From positions 2,542,001 to 2,606,000 of the forward strand of contig NZ_CP010537.1 in assembly GCF_000832305.1 (NCBI RefSeq): a DNA stretch of 64,000 bases, read 5' to 3'. The DNA is from Cupriavidus basilensis (GTDB taxonomy: Bacteria > Pseudomonadota > Gammaproteobacteria > Burkholderiales > Burkholderiaceae). The position numbers and the translations under genes are program-made. Below the pieces are notes generated by a model that saw nothing but the letters and a program-made list of their open reading frames with translations, was not told the DNA's origin and ran no database searches. Positions 44,033-51,914 of the stretch are shown piece by piece (position 1 is the first letter of the stretch; each line of letters starts with the position of its first letter).

Positions 44033-44340
44033 GCAAAAAACTGGATGAACTATTGCGAGAACGAACATGGCGCGGCGTTATCAGCAGAGCTGTTTGCACA
44101 ATCTCTCTCGTCGTACTTGTTGCATGGCTTCCGGAAATTGCAACCTTCGGCGAAGCCATAGTTTTTAAACGGCAGTTTATTATAAACCAAAACAAGTATT
44201 CAATTATAAAGATAATTTCGTGTCTATTTTTAATAATTATTATTACTCGCGATGCCCTCACCATCAAACATATACTCAAAAATCGCGCAAAGGAAAAACA
44301 ACCCACAAAATCAATCAAAAATATCTCCAATGTGGATTGA
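44029..44340 (+). CDS. small membrane protein, candidate orphan immunity protein
   Basis: This 103-residue protein has two hydrophobic segments (AVCTISLVVLVAWLPEIATF and IIKIISCLFLIIIITRDALT) and a Lys-rich tail. Its ATG overlaps the preceding stop (ATGA). AAGGAAAT lies just upstream. Position, size and AT-rich composition match CDI immunity genes, but it is unrelated in sequence to cdiI at 40427 and to the copy A/B pair. Confidence 0.6.
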   Translation: MSKKLDELLRERTWRGVISRAVCTISLVVLVAWLPEIATFGEAIVFKRQFIINQNKYSIIKIISCLFLIIIITRDALTIKHILKNRAKEKQPTKSIKNISNVD

Positions 44341-44620
44341 TGACAAATTCGATAGTCCCGGCTGGCAAGGAATTGCCGTTTTCATCGCCACGTGCTTTTC
44401 GATACTAATAGCAGTACGCTGGCTACGAGACGCGGCGATCTGGATCTCAGAAAATATTACAAATACTCACACAAAAATAACGGATGAGCAAAATAATGAC
44501 TCCATTATACCGATTACGATTCTCATTAAAAATGAGCAAAGAACTTTTTATAACTGCCGCGAAATGACTTCTTTCCCCTTGGGCAATGCAAATACCACTC
44601 ATCTCCCTCTGGATTCTTAA
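44330..44620 (+). CDS. small membrane protein, hypothetical
   Basis: This 96-residue frame starts at ATG 44330, inside the end of the previous gene (WIDDKFDSPGWQGIAVF). It has one clear membrane helix (GIAVFIATCFSILIAVRWLR) followed by a polar tail rich in Asn and Thr. It is possibly a second immunity or accessory protein of the same cassette. No family is recognised. The AT-rich region makes chance frames more likely, so expression is uncertain. Confidence 0.45.
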   Translation: MWIDDKFDSPGWQGIAVFIATCFSILIAVRWLRDAAIWISENITNTHTKITDEQNNDSIIPITILIKNEQRTFYNCREMTSFPLGNANTTHLPLDS

Positions 44621-44771
44621 ATTCAATGTTACATCACGACATTTTATTGCAATGACCATCTTCTGCTCCATATGGTCCATCGGCATAGCAATTTGGCACT
44701 GCATATTGTTTATGAAAAGATCACAATCAATAACTCGTGATCTGGAGAGTCATCAAAAGAAGAGGATTTAG
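44586..44771 (+). pseudogene. truncated paralogue of the two-TM immunity protein
   Basis: This 61-residue frame reads LWILKFNVTSRHFIAMTIFC, then SIWSIGIAIWHCILFMKRSQ. It aligns with the second half of copy A (KLLGFNVTLKHYYLVSAICL, IWTIIFALWFLYFWKKTRQ). The first membrane segment is missing, and the frame overlaps the tail of the previous one, so it looks like a decayed third immunity copy. Confidence 0.65.
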
Positions 44772-44817
44772 TTGATACCGGTATTTGAAAAAGTCAAATT
44801 CCGAAACAAATAACTGG

Positions 44818-44889
44818 ATGAAAGGTGGCGACTACCGCGCAGCGCTGCACACCGCAGCCGACGCTTTCGTTGCTGACCCGGTTAAATGA
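44818..44889 (+). pseudogene. 24-codon cdiA scrap ending at an ATGA junction
   Basis: The frame reads MKGGDYRAALHTAADAFVAD PVK then TGA. GDYRAALHTAA copies CdiA GNYRAALHAAG (39373-39405). The stop overlaps the ATG of the immunity gene at 44886. Almost all of the toxin open reading frame has been deleted, leaving only a start-proximal scrap and the coupling junction. Confidence 0.7.
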
Positions 44890-45125
44890 AGAAAATATTA
44901 CAGAGAATTTTGTGGGCAGCCCAGGGAATTACCGCTCCTTGGATCATGCTAATACCGCTGGCAATTCTTAAACTACTAGGGTTTAACGTCACAAAAAAAC
45001 ACTTTTATGCCGTTTCAACCCTTTGCCTTCTATGGATGCTGGCAATTTCAGCTTGGTATCTATACGCGTGGATAAAAACACGGCAGATTGAAAGGAAAAA
45101 TAAGATTGACAGACAAGAACCATAG
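44886..45125 (+). CDS. orphan CDI immunity protein, two-TM type (copy B)
   Basis: This 79-residue membrane protein has segments GITAPWIMLIPLAILKLLGF and FYAVSTLCLLWMLAISAWYL, then WIKTRQIERKNKIDRQEP. It is an obvious paralogue of the 72-residue protein at 41682, differing mainly in the N-terminal and second helices. Its toxin partner has been deleted to a scrap (44818-44889), so it may give resistance to neighbours using the matching toxin. It is AT-rich like the other cassettes. The MKESTV fragment follows 27 bp downstream, as after copy A. Confidence 0.78.
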   Translation: MKKILQRILWAAQGITAPWIMLIPLAILKLLGFNVTKKHFYAVSTLCLLWMLAISAWYLYAWIKTRQIERKNKIDRQEP

Positions 45126-45152
45126 CTTCTGTTCGTGAATTAGCGAACCGAG

Positions 45153-45671
45153 ATGAAAGAGTCCACAGTCGACGTATCGCACGGCATTGACAACGGCAAC
45201 GCCGGCGTCGGCGTCTCGGCCTCCGCCTCCAAGGCGAAGGGCAACTCGGACAGCCGGGGCGTCTCGCAAACCAACAGCCATGTGAGCGGCCGCGAGTCCG
45301 TCACCCTTCTATCGGGTAACGATACCAACATCCTCGGTGCCACGCTCAGCGGCGGCAAGGTAATCGCAGACGTGGGCGGCAACCTGAACATCGCCAGCCG
45401 CCAGGACACCGAAGAAACGCGCGCCAGGCAGGAAAGCATCAGCGGCGGCTTCAGCATCAGCCAGGGCGGCGGGTCCGCCAGCTTCTCCGCATCCAACGGC
45501 AGCTATGCCAACGTCAGTGAGCAGGCCGGCATCCATGCCGAACGCGCAACCTTGACCAGGCCACGAAAACATACGCCGCCCGCCGGAGCAAGCCACCTAC
45601 CAGCAACGCCTCCCCCACAGCCACAGCCTATCCAGAACCTGGCCAAGTTCAGCGCTGAATCGATCGATTAG
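45153..45671 (+). pseudogene. cdiA-derived fragment with MKESTVDVSHGIDNG leader (copy 2, nearly identical to cdiA)
   Basis: The translation starts MKESTVDVSHGIDNGNAGVG, then runs through ASASKAKGNSDSRGVSQTNS and HVSGRESVTLLSGNDTNIL to ESISGGFSISQGGGSASFSA. The part 45201-45541 is almost identical to cdiA 38412-38768. After HAERATL the frame leaves cdiA similarity and ends in a Pro-rich, probably meaningless tail. There is no signal peptide. It is a leftover of an ancestral cdiA duplication or a recombination donor. Confidence 0.82.
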
Positions 45672-45782
45672 GAAATTTCTCCCCTCATTTTCGTATTTGT
45701 CCGATTTCAATCTGCGCGAAAGCTCGGTATCGTCCGTCTGGCCTTGGCGTAGTCCAGCCTCACACATGCGGCAGCGCGCTTG
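45663..45782 (+). repeat. leader repeat, copy 2 (upstream of cdiB)
   Basis: This copy matches 32251-32370 in front of cdiA (shared GGAAATTTC, CCTCATTTTCGTA, TGTCCGATTTCAATC, GCTCGGTATCGT, TAGTCCAGCCTC). It overlaps the end of the cdiA fragment and lies about 290 bp before cdiB. It may serve as the cdiB promoter or be a scar of a lost second cdiA. Confidence 0.85.
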
Positions 45783-46070
45783 CGCGTGGGTGGCATTGGC
45801 AACGAGGCCAGCGGCGCTTGCGTCAACCATGCCATCTGAAATCTGGAGTGGAGAAGATGATCCGATTTATTTTTTCACACCGGCATCGCCTGTCGATGTT
45901 GCGAAAACTTGGTCTGTTCATCCTCGCTCGCAGAGCCTCAATGCGCGATGTTCTCTGTGCACTCGATTGCACACCACTCGATTGCACACCTCATGAACAT
46001 ATAGCGATCTAGCCCGACCGGATCATCCGCCTCCGCATCGAATTGCCTGACATGTAAGCCGCGTCAATCC
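45672..46070. promoter_or_regulatory. region between the last cdiA fragment and cdiB
   Basis: This contains leader repeat copy 2 and then about 290 bp without a convincing gene. Two short direct repeats of CACTCGATTGCACACC stand at about 45960-45990. Short frames here have no family resemblance. It probably carries the cdiB promoter and 5' untranslated region. Confidence 0.55.
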
Positions 46071-47822
46071 ATGCCGATGAACTTCCGCAACGCGCGCCGC
46101 AAGGCGCGTGGCGTACCCCCTTTTGCCTCGCTCATCCTGACGCTGCCCGCACTGGCGGTTGCCCAGGCCCTGCCTGCATTCCCGCACACGGTCCCGCCTG
46201 TCACCCCGAACGCCGCCATAGAGCGCCGCCAGGAACAGCGGCAGGACGCTGCGCGCGAGCGTGCCCTGGCCCGTCCTGATGTGCTGACGACCTCCCCCGC
46301 CGACGCCGCCAACGCTGGTATCGCGGGACCGCTGATCCTGCCTGCCGAGTCGCCCTGCTTGCGCATCGGGACGGTGCGCTGGGAGGGGGCCGAGGACTTT
46401 GCGTGGCTCCAGGCCGAGGCGGGCATCCTGCCCGCTCAATGCGTTGGCGGCAAGGGGCTGGAGGCCATCCAGGACTATTTTTCGGCGCGGCTGCTCGCCC
46501 AGGGCTACATGACCACGCGCGTGGTGATCCCGGAGCAGAATCTCGCCGGCGGCGAGTTGCGCCTGCGCGTAGTGGCCGGACGCCTGTCTGGTGTCAAGGC
46601 CGCTGGCGCGCCCGGCTGGTGGCGCATGGCCTTGCCCACCGGCCCCGGCGGGCTGGTGAACCAGCGCGACCTTGACCAGGGCACGGAGAACATGCGCCGG
46701 CTGCAGGGGCAGGCCGATGCCGGCATCGACCTGGTGCCCGGCGAGAACCCTGGTGACACGGAACTGATCATCAGGCCGGGCACCGGCAAGCGCTGGCATG
46801 CGCTCGTGACGGGCGATAACGCCGGACTGGACAACACCGGGCGCTACCAGATGGGCGGCACGCTGACGGTGGACTCGCCACTGTTCCTCTACGACAGCCT
46901 CACCGTCTCCGGCAGCACCAATGCCAATGCCGGCAACGGCGCGGCGGGGACCCGCTCTTCGGCCATCAGCTACAGCATTCCCTTCGGTTACTGGAGCGCT
47001 TTCTTCAGCGCCAACCAGTCGCGCTACCACCAGACGGTGGCGGGTTTCGAGAGCGACATCGTCTACGGCGGGCGCAGCACGCAGATCGAGGCTGGACTTG
47101 GCTACGTGCCGTGGCGCAACGCGTCGGGCAAGACGAGCCTGTACGCCAAGGTGTTCCGCAAGACCGCCAGCTCCACCCTGGACGGCATCGACATCGCCGT
47201 GCAGCACCGGGACTTCGTCGGCTTCGAGGCCGGCGCCGCGCACCGCCAGTATCTCGGCAGCACGGTGCTGGATGCCGGCGCGGCATGGCGCGCGTCGCTG
47301 CCCGCGCACTCCAGGTCGCCTGGCTTTGTGCTGGGCGAGCCCGGCTGGGATGGCAAGTCGGAGATCGTGCTGGCGAATGCCGGCCTGATGGTGCCATTCC
47401 AGGTCGCCGGGGAGCGCTTGCGCTACCAGGGCAGCCTGCGCATGCAGTACGCCCGCACCCGCATCTTGCCGTCCGACTACTTCGTCATCGGCAACCGCTA
47501 CTCGGTGCGCGGCTTCGATGAGCAACTCACCCTTGCCGCCGAGAACGGCATCACCTGGCGCAACGACCTGGCCTGGCAACTTGGCAATACGGGGCAGGAG
47601 GCCTTCGTGGGCTTGGACATGGGCCATGTCAGCGGCCCCTCCGCCGGGTTCCTGGTGGGCCAGACGCTGATGGGCGCGGTGATCGGGGCGCGCGGACGCT
47701 GGGCCATGGGTGGCTACGCTGCCCTGACCTACGAGGTGACGCTCGGCAGGCCGCTCAGCAAGCCTGAGTTCTTCCGCACGCACCGGCCCGGTATCGCGGC
47801 GCAGATCGGCATTGAGTTTTAG
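46071..47822 (+). CDS. cdiB: CdiB/TpsB outer-membrane transporter (two-partner secretion, ShlB/FhaC family)
   Basis: This 583-residue Omp85-type transporter exports CdiA. After a signal peptide (FASLILTLPALAVA) it has the plug/linker region (ERRQEQRQDAARERALARPD). POTRA domains follow: CLRIGTVRWEGAEDFAWLQA; CVGGKGLEAIQDYFSARLLA; QGYMTTRVVIPEQNLAGGEL; RLRVVAGRLSGVKA. The 16-strand barrel carries the conserved loop motif SVRGFDEQ and ends with aromatic-terminated IAAQIGIEF. It lies downstream of cdiA and the immunity array, the order seen in Burkholderia bcpAIOB loci rather than the E. coli cdiBAI order. The ATG is at 46071 or 46077. Confidence 0.93.
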   Translation: MPMNFRNARRKARGVPPFASLILTLPALAVAQALPAFPHTVPPVTPNAAIERRQEQRQDAARERALARPDVLTTSPADAANAGIAGPLILPAESPCLRIGTVRWEGAEDFAWLQAEAGILPAQCVGGKGLEAIQDYFSARLLAQGYMTTRVVIPEQNLAGGELRLRVVAGRLSGVKAAGAPGWWRMALPTGPGGLVNQRDLDQGTENMRRLQGQADAGIDLVPGENPGDTELIIRPGTGKRWHALVTGDNAGLDNTGRYQMGGTLTVDSPLFLYDSLTVSGSTNANAGNGAAGTRSSAISYSIPFGYWSAFFSANQSRYHQTVAGFESDIVYGGRSTQIEAGLGYVPWRNASGKTSLYAKVFRKTASSTLDGIDIAVQHRDFVGFEAGAAHRQYLGSTVLDAGAAWRASLPAHSRSPGFVLGEPGWDGKSEIVLANAGLMVPFQVAGERLRYQGSLRMQYARTRILPSDYFVIGNRYSVRGFDEQLTLAAENGITWRNDLAWQLGNTGQEAFVGLDMGHVSGPSAGFLVGQTLMGAVIGARGRWAMGGYAALTYEVTLGRPLSKPEFFRTHRPGIAAQIGIEF

Positions 47823-47922
47823 GCCCCGCATCCCCGGGGGTATCGCGCAGGCGATGCTCGCCCGCTGGCGTGAATCGTTTGCATGCTTGAGTAAGCTTGA
47901 GTAATGAAGAGGAGAAACCCGC

Positions 47923-48603
47923 ATGAACAGAGTGAAAAGTGGATCGCTATTTGCCGCGGCTGGGCTGCTCGCCCTGCTTGGCGGCTGTGCGACCGAATCA
48001 TCAACGGCGTTGCCCGTGCAGAAGGTCGAGAGTGCCAGCCGCCCTTACGTAGGGGTGCGCACGCCGATCGCGGTCGGAAAGTTCGATAACCGTTCGAGCT
48101 ATATGCGCGGCGTGTTTTCCGACGGCATCGACCGGCTGGGCGGCCAGGCCAAGACCGTGCTGATCACCCACCTGCAACAGACCAACCGCTTCCATGTTCT
48201 CGACCGCGACAACCTGGACGAGATCAAACGCGAGGCGGGCATCAAGAGTCAGGCGCAACGCCTCAAGGGGGCCGACTACGTCGTTACCGGCGATGTGACC
48301 GAGTTCGGGCGCAAGGAAGTGGGCGACCAGCAGCTCTTCGGCATTCTCGGCCGCGGCAAGTCGCAGGTGGCCTATGCGAAGGTCGCCCTGAACGTGGTCA
48401 ATATCGTGACATCGGAAGTGGTGTTCACCAGCCAGGGCGCGGGCGAGTACGCGCTGTCCAGCCGGGAGGTCATAGGTTTTGGCGGCAGTTCCAGCTATGA
48501 CTCGACCCTCAACGGCAAGGTGCTGGATCTCGCCATGCGCGAGGCCGTGACGAACCTGGTCAACGGGGTCGAGGCCGGCGCCTTGAAGCCGGGCAATCCC
48601 TGA
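47923..48603 (+). CDS. CsgG/HfaB-family lipoprotein
   Basis: This 226-residue lipoprotein has lipobox LLGGC with Cys22. The CsgG-like domain shows VGVRTPIAVGKFDNRSSYMR, LGGQAKTVLITHLQQTNRFH, VLDRDNLDEIKREAGI and KGADYVVTGDVTEFGRKEVG. Related proteins assemble outer-membrane secretion pores (CsgG) or surface organelles. This is the first of a three-gene lipoprotein operon conserved in many proteobacteria (CsgG-DUF4810-DUF799). GAGGAG stands before the ATG. It follows cdiB by 100 bp. Confidence 0.85.
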   Translation: MNRVKSGSLFAAAGLLALLGGCATESSTALPVQKVESASRPYVGVRTPIAVGKFDNRSSYMRGVFSDGIDRLGGQAKTVLITHLQQTNRFHVLDRDNLDEIKREAGIKSQAQRLKGADYVVTGDVTEFGRKEVGDQQLFGILGRGKSQVAYAKVALNVVNIVTSEVVFTSQGAGEYALSSREVIGFGGSSSYDSTLNGKVLDLAMREAVTNLVNGVEAGALKPGNP

Positions 48604-48633
48604 ACACCAACATCCAGAGAAAGAGGAGAAACC

Positions 48634-49008
48634 GTGAAGACATCATTCCGGCCGTGCCGCCTGGCGACACTTGCGCTCGCGGCAAGTGCATTACTGGCGG
48701 GCTGCGCCGCGCCAGCCAAGCCCCTGTATCAGTGGGAAAGCTACCAGCCGCAGGTCTACCAGTACTTCAAGGGAGAATCGAAGCAAGCCCAGATTGAAGC
48801 GCTTGAGCGCGATCTGCAGAAGATCATGGCGGCTGGCAATACGCCGCCGCCGGGCTACCACGCCCATCTTGGCATGCTGTACGCCGAAGCCGGCAAGGAT
48901 GATCAGATGGCCCGCGAGTTCCAGACGGAAAAGACCCTGTTTCCGGAGTCGTCCGCCTATGTGGATTTCCTGATGAAGAACATCAAGCAAGGGGGAAGCA
49001 AGAAATGA
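48634..49008 (+). CDS. DUF4810 lipoprotein
   Basis: This 124-residue lipoprotein has lipobox LLAGC (Cys24) followed by KPLYQWESYQPQVYQYFKGE, a typical DUF4810 opening, and a helical TPR-like part (PGYHAHLGMLYAEAGKDDQM, AREFQTEKTLFPESSAYVDF). The family has no firm function. It is encoded 30 bp after the CsgG-like gene, and its stop overlaps the next start (ATGA). The fixed gene order suggests the three proteins form one outer-membrane complex. Confidence 0.85.
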   Translation: MKTSFRPCRLATLALAASALLAGCAAPAKPLYQWESYQPQVYQYFKGESKQAQIEALERDLQKIMAAGNTPPPGYHAHLGMLYAEAGKDDQMAREFQTEKTLFPESSAYVDFLMKNIKQGGSKK

Positions 49009-49664
49009 AAGATCTGCTCAAACGCGCGCTTGCGCTCCTGGCCGTCGCGGGACTGGCCGCCGGGTGCGCGGCGCCACCCAAGCATGTCGACTACGCCGCC
49101 TTCAAGGAAAGCAAGCCGCGCTCGATCCTGGTGCTGCCTCCGCTGAACGAGTCGCCTGACGTCACGGCAACCTACAGCATGCTGTCGCAGGTCAGCTATC
49201 CGCTTGCCGAGGCCGGGTACTACGTGCTGCCGGTGGCCCTGGTGGATGAGACGTTCCGCCAGAATGGCCTGACGACGCCGGGTGATATCCATGCTGTCCC
49301 GCCGCCGAAGCTCAGGGACATCTTCGGCGCGGATGCCGCCCTCTACATCACGGTGACGGACTACGGGACGAAGTATCAGGTGGTCAACAGCGCCACGGTC
49401 GTCAGCGCGAAGGCGAAGCTCGTGGATTTGCGCACAGGCGGCACGCTCTGGACCGGCGCCGCGTCGGCATCCAACAGCCAATCGGGCAACGCCGGCGGCG
49501 GCCTGGTTGGGATGCTTGTGGCGGCAGCGGTCGCGCAGGTGATCAACAGCGTGTCGGATGCGAGCTATTCGGTCGCGGGAACAACGAGCCAGAAGCTGCT
49601 GTCGGCCGGCAGCCCGGGCGGCATCCTGTACGGTCCGCGCTCTGCCAGGTACGGCGCAGACTGA
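49005..49664 (+). CDS. DUF799 (GNA1162-family) lipoprotein
   Basis: This 219-residue lipoprotein has lipobox LAAGC (Cys21), then PRSILVLPPLNESPDVTATY, EAGYYVLPVALVDETFRQNG, IFGADAALYITVTDYGTKYQ and SAKAKLVDLRTGGTLWTGAA. This matches the DUF799 family, which includes meningococcal GNA1162 and has a TolB-like fold related to CsgG. A hydrophobic Gly/Ala segment (GGGLVGMLVAAAVAQVINSV) near the C-terminus could be membrane-inserted. It overlaps the DUF4810 gene by four bases. Confidence 0.87.
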   Translation: MKDLLKRALALLAVAGLAAGCAAPPKHVDYAAFKESKPRSILVLPPLNESPDVTATYSMLSQVSYPLAEAGYYVLPVALVDETFRQNGLTTPGDIHAVPPPKLRDIFGADAALYITVTDYGTKYQVVNSATVVSAKAKLVDLRTGGTLWTGAASASNSQSGNAGGGLVGMLVAAAVAQVINSVSDASYSVAGTTSQKLLSAGSPGGILYGPRSARYGAD

Positions 49665-49674
49665 TGGCGCCGCG

Positions 49675-49699
49675 CCGGCTGCCGCCATGCCGCAGCCGG
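49675..49699. terminator. hairpin between convergent lipoprotein operon and TonB receptor gene
   Basis: CCGGCTGC and GCAGCCGG form a perfect 8-bp stem with a 9-nt loop in the 73-bp gap between convergent genes. No T-run follows on either strand, so it would be at best a weak or Rho-assisted bidirectional terminator. Confidence 0.45.
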
Positions 49700-49737
49700 C
49701 CGGCGGATGCCTGGCAGGCGAACGGCCCGGCCGCCAC

Positions 49738-51852
49738 TCAGATCTCCGCCCGCAGCCCCACGAAAAACCGCCGCCCCGGGGCCGGCTCGAAATACCGGCC
49801 ATTGCTCTCGTTGACGATCACCGACCCGATGTAATGCCGGTCGGCGATATTGTCGATGCGCCCATAGGCATACCAGCGCATGCGCCCCACGCGGAAGTTG
49901 TAGCCGGCGCGCAGGTTGAAGGTGGCGTAGCCCGGCGCATATTGCGTGTTGAGGTCGTCGGCGAACACGCGCCCTTCCACGCGCATCTCCACGCCCAGCG
50001 TGAGGTCGGCCACGGGCTTGTACGTGGCCTCGGCGAACAGGCTGTGGCGCGCGGTGCCGGGCAGGCGGTTGCCAGAGGCTACCGTTGCGCCCTGCGCATT
50101 GCGAAAGGCGTCGCCAAAATAGGCGTCGAGCCAGGTGTAGGCCAGGCCGGTGCCGTAGCGCTCGCCGGGGCCGTAGGTGCCGCGCCATCCCAGCTCCAGA
50201 CCGCGCCGATGCACACCGTTGACGTTCTGGTAGACGGCGCGGCCGTTGTCGTTGGACAGCGGCACGATCTCGTTGTGGCTGCCGGCATCGAACACCGCGG
50301 CTTCCAGCCGCTGCCCTTTGCCTTGCCATTTGACGCCGATCTCGCCCTGGCGGCTGGTGGAGGGCTGCAGCCCGAGGTTGGTGCCGGTGCCGCCGGGGCC
50401 GTAGGCGACTTCGGTCAGCGTCGGGGTTTCGAAGCCGCGGCCGAGGTTGGCGTAGACATTGAGCGAGTCCACCGCCTGCCAGACCACGCCGAGCACCGGG
50501 CTGACGTTGTTGTAGGTGGCGGTGCCGCTGTCGTCGGGGCTGGCGGCGGTGATGTAGTGATCGTCGATGCGCAGCTTGACCTGGCTGGCGCGCACGCCGC
50601 CGACCAGCCGCCAGGATGGATTCCAGGTCCAGTCGAACTGGGCGAAGGCGCCCAGGCTGCCGGCCTTGTCGGTTTCATCGCGGCGCAGCGCGCCCTGCGT
50701 GCCGTTCTGGTTCACATAGCCGGTGCGCGCGTCGCGCATGCCGTCGGCGTCCAGGCCGGCGCTCCATAGCAGAGGCAGTCCGGCCACCGTGGTGTTGTGG
50801 TGCCATGACATCGCACCGCCGCCGTAGGATCTGTCGATATCCACGATGCCGCCCGCCGACGAGGGCGCGATGCCGCTGAAACCCAGGTACTGGGTGAGTT
50901 CGCGGGTGCCGCCATAGAGGCGGAATTCCAGGTTGTCCTGCTCGCTCAGCCGTTGCTCCACCAGCACGCCGCCCTGGTTCTGCCGCACGGTCTTGCCGGT
51001 ATTGAACTGCGTGGCCAGCGGCACGGCCTGGCGCGGTTTGGCGTCGGCCTGGGCGCGCGTGAGGCCGAGCGGGTCCTGCGCCTGGGGCTGGTCGAAGGCG
51101 TTGAACAACAGCGTGACGCGGGTGCCGGTGACCGGCTCCGCCACCACCTTGGCGTTGAGCTGGCGGCGCCGGGCCGCGCTGTGGTCGCGGTAGCCGTCGG
51201 TCTCGAATGTCCATGCATCCAGCACGCCGCCGATCTTGTCGTTGCCGCCGCCCACCGTCACGCCGGCCATCCATTGCCCGTCGGAGCCGAATCCGCTGGT
51301 GGCGCGCGCCATCGGCGCCTTGGGCGGATCGGGCGTGAAAATCTGCACGACACCGCCCGACGCATTGCCGTAGAGCTGGGCAAAGGGGCCCCGCAACACC
51401 TCGATGCGGCTGGCGTTGGTGAGATCGGCGGTGGAGGCCTGTCCCTGCCCGTCCGGCATGGTGGCGGGAATGCCGTCCACAAACAAGCGCACGCCGCGCA
51501 CACCGAAGGTGGAGCGGCTGCCAAAGCCGCGCACTGCCAGCTGCAAGTCTTGCGCGTAATTCTGCCGCTCGCGCGCGGCCACGCCGGGCACGAGCGGCAG
51601 CAGCTCGGACACGTTGATCAATGGGCTGGGCGTGCTCAGCGAATCGACGGGAACGCTGTCGATTGCGGCCGGCGCGTCAAAGCGCTTTTGCTCGGCGCGG
51701 CTGACGCTCACCACCACGTCCGGCAGCATTTCCTCGGCCAAAGCCGCGCCGGGCGCGGCGGCAAACATCGCCGCCGCCAGGCAGCACAGGCGGTGCGAAG
51801 CCTCTGCGGAAACCGGTTTCCTGCTTCGCCCACCGCCCTTGTTGCCTGCCAT
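49738..51852 (-). CDS. pqqU: TonB-dependent receptor, PqqU/YncD-like (PQQ uptake candidate)
   Basis: This 704-residue outer-membrane receptor has a signal peptide (ending AALA). The plug contains PDVVVSVSRAEQKRFDAPAA, RQNYAQDLQLAVRGFGSRST, FVDGIPATMPDGQGQ and IEVLRGPFAQLYGNASGGVV. The barrel ends SVIVNESNGRYFEPAPGRRF. These stretches are nearly those I recall for E. coli YncD (NRQNYAQDLQLSIRGFGSRS, YVDGIPATMPDGQGQ, GSVIVNESNGRYYEPSPGR), reported as the PQQ importer PqqU. The adjacent upstream gene encodes a PQQ enzyme, and no pqq synthesis genes are visible here. AGGG lies before the ATG. The gene is 62 bp downstream of the dehydrogenase gene on the same strand. Confidence 0.87.
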   Translation of the reverse strand: MAGNKGGGRSRKPVSAEASHRLCCLAAAMFAAAPGAALAEEMLPDVVVSVSRAEQKRFDAPAAIDSVPVDSLSTPSPLINVSELLPLVPGVAARERQNYAQDLQLAVRGFGSRSTFGVRGVRLFVDGIPATMPDGQGQASTADLTNASRIEVLRGPFAQLYGNASGGVVQIFTPDPPKAPMARATSGFGSDGQWMAGVTVGGGNDKIGGVLDAWTFETDGYRDHSAARRRQLNAKVVAEPVTGTRVTLLFNAFDQPQAQDPLGLTRAQADAKPRQAVPLATQFNTGKTVRQNQGGVLVEQRLSEQDNLEFRLYGGTRELTQYLGFSGIAPSSAGGIVDIDRSYGGGAMSWHHNTTVAGLPLLWSAGLDADGMRDARTGYVNQNGTQGALRRDETDKAGSLGAFAQFDWTWNPSWRLVGGVRASQVKLRIDDHYITAASPDDSGTATYNNVSPVLGVVWQAVDSLNVYANLGRGFETPTLTEVAYGPGGTGTNLGLQPSTSRQGEIGVKWQGKGQRLEAAVFDAGSHNEIVPLSNDNGRAVYQNVNGVHRRGLELGWRGTYGPGERYGTGLAYTWLDAYFGDAFRNAQGATVASGNRLPGTARHSLFAEATYKPVADLTLGVEMRVEGRVFADDLNTQYAPGYATFNLRAGYNFRVGRMRWYAYGRIDNIADRHYIGSVIVNESNGRYFEPAPGRRFFVGLRAEI

Positions 51853-51914
51853 ATCCCTGCCTTGAGTTTGTTGATGACTTCCTTTTGCTGCTGTGCGGGC
51901 GGCCCGCCCGGCTG

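Noticed and set aside
45841-46012. Short plus-strand frame before cdiB starting near MIRFIFSHRH
   Set aside because: No signal peptide, no family similarity and repeats of CACTCGATTGCACACC inside; more likely untranslated leader.
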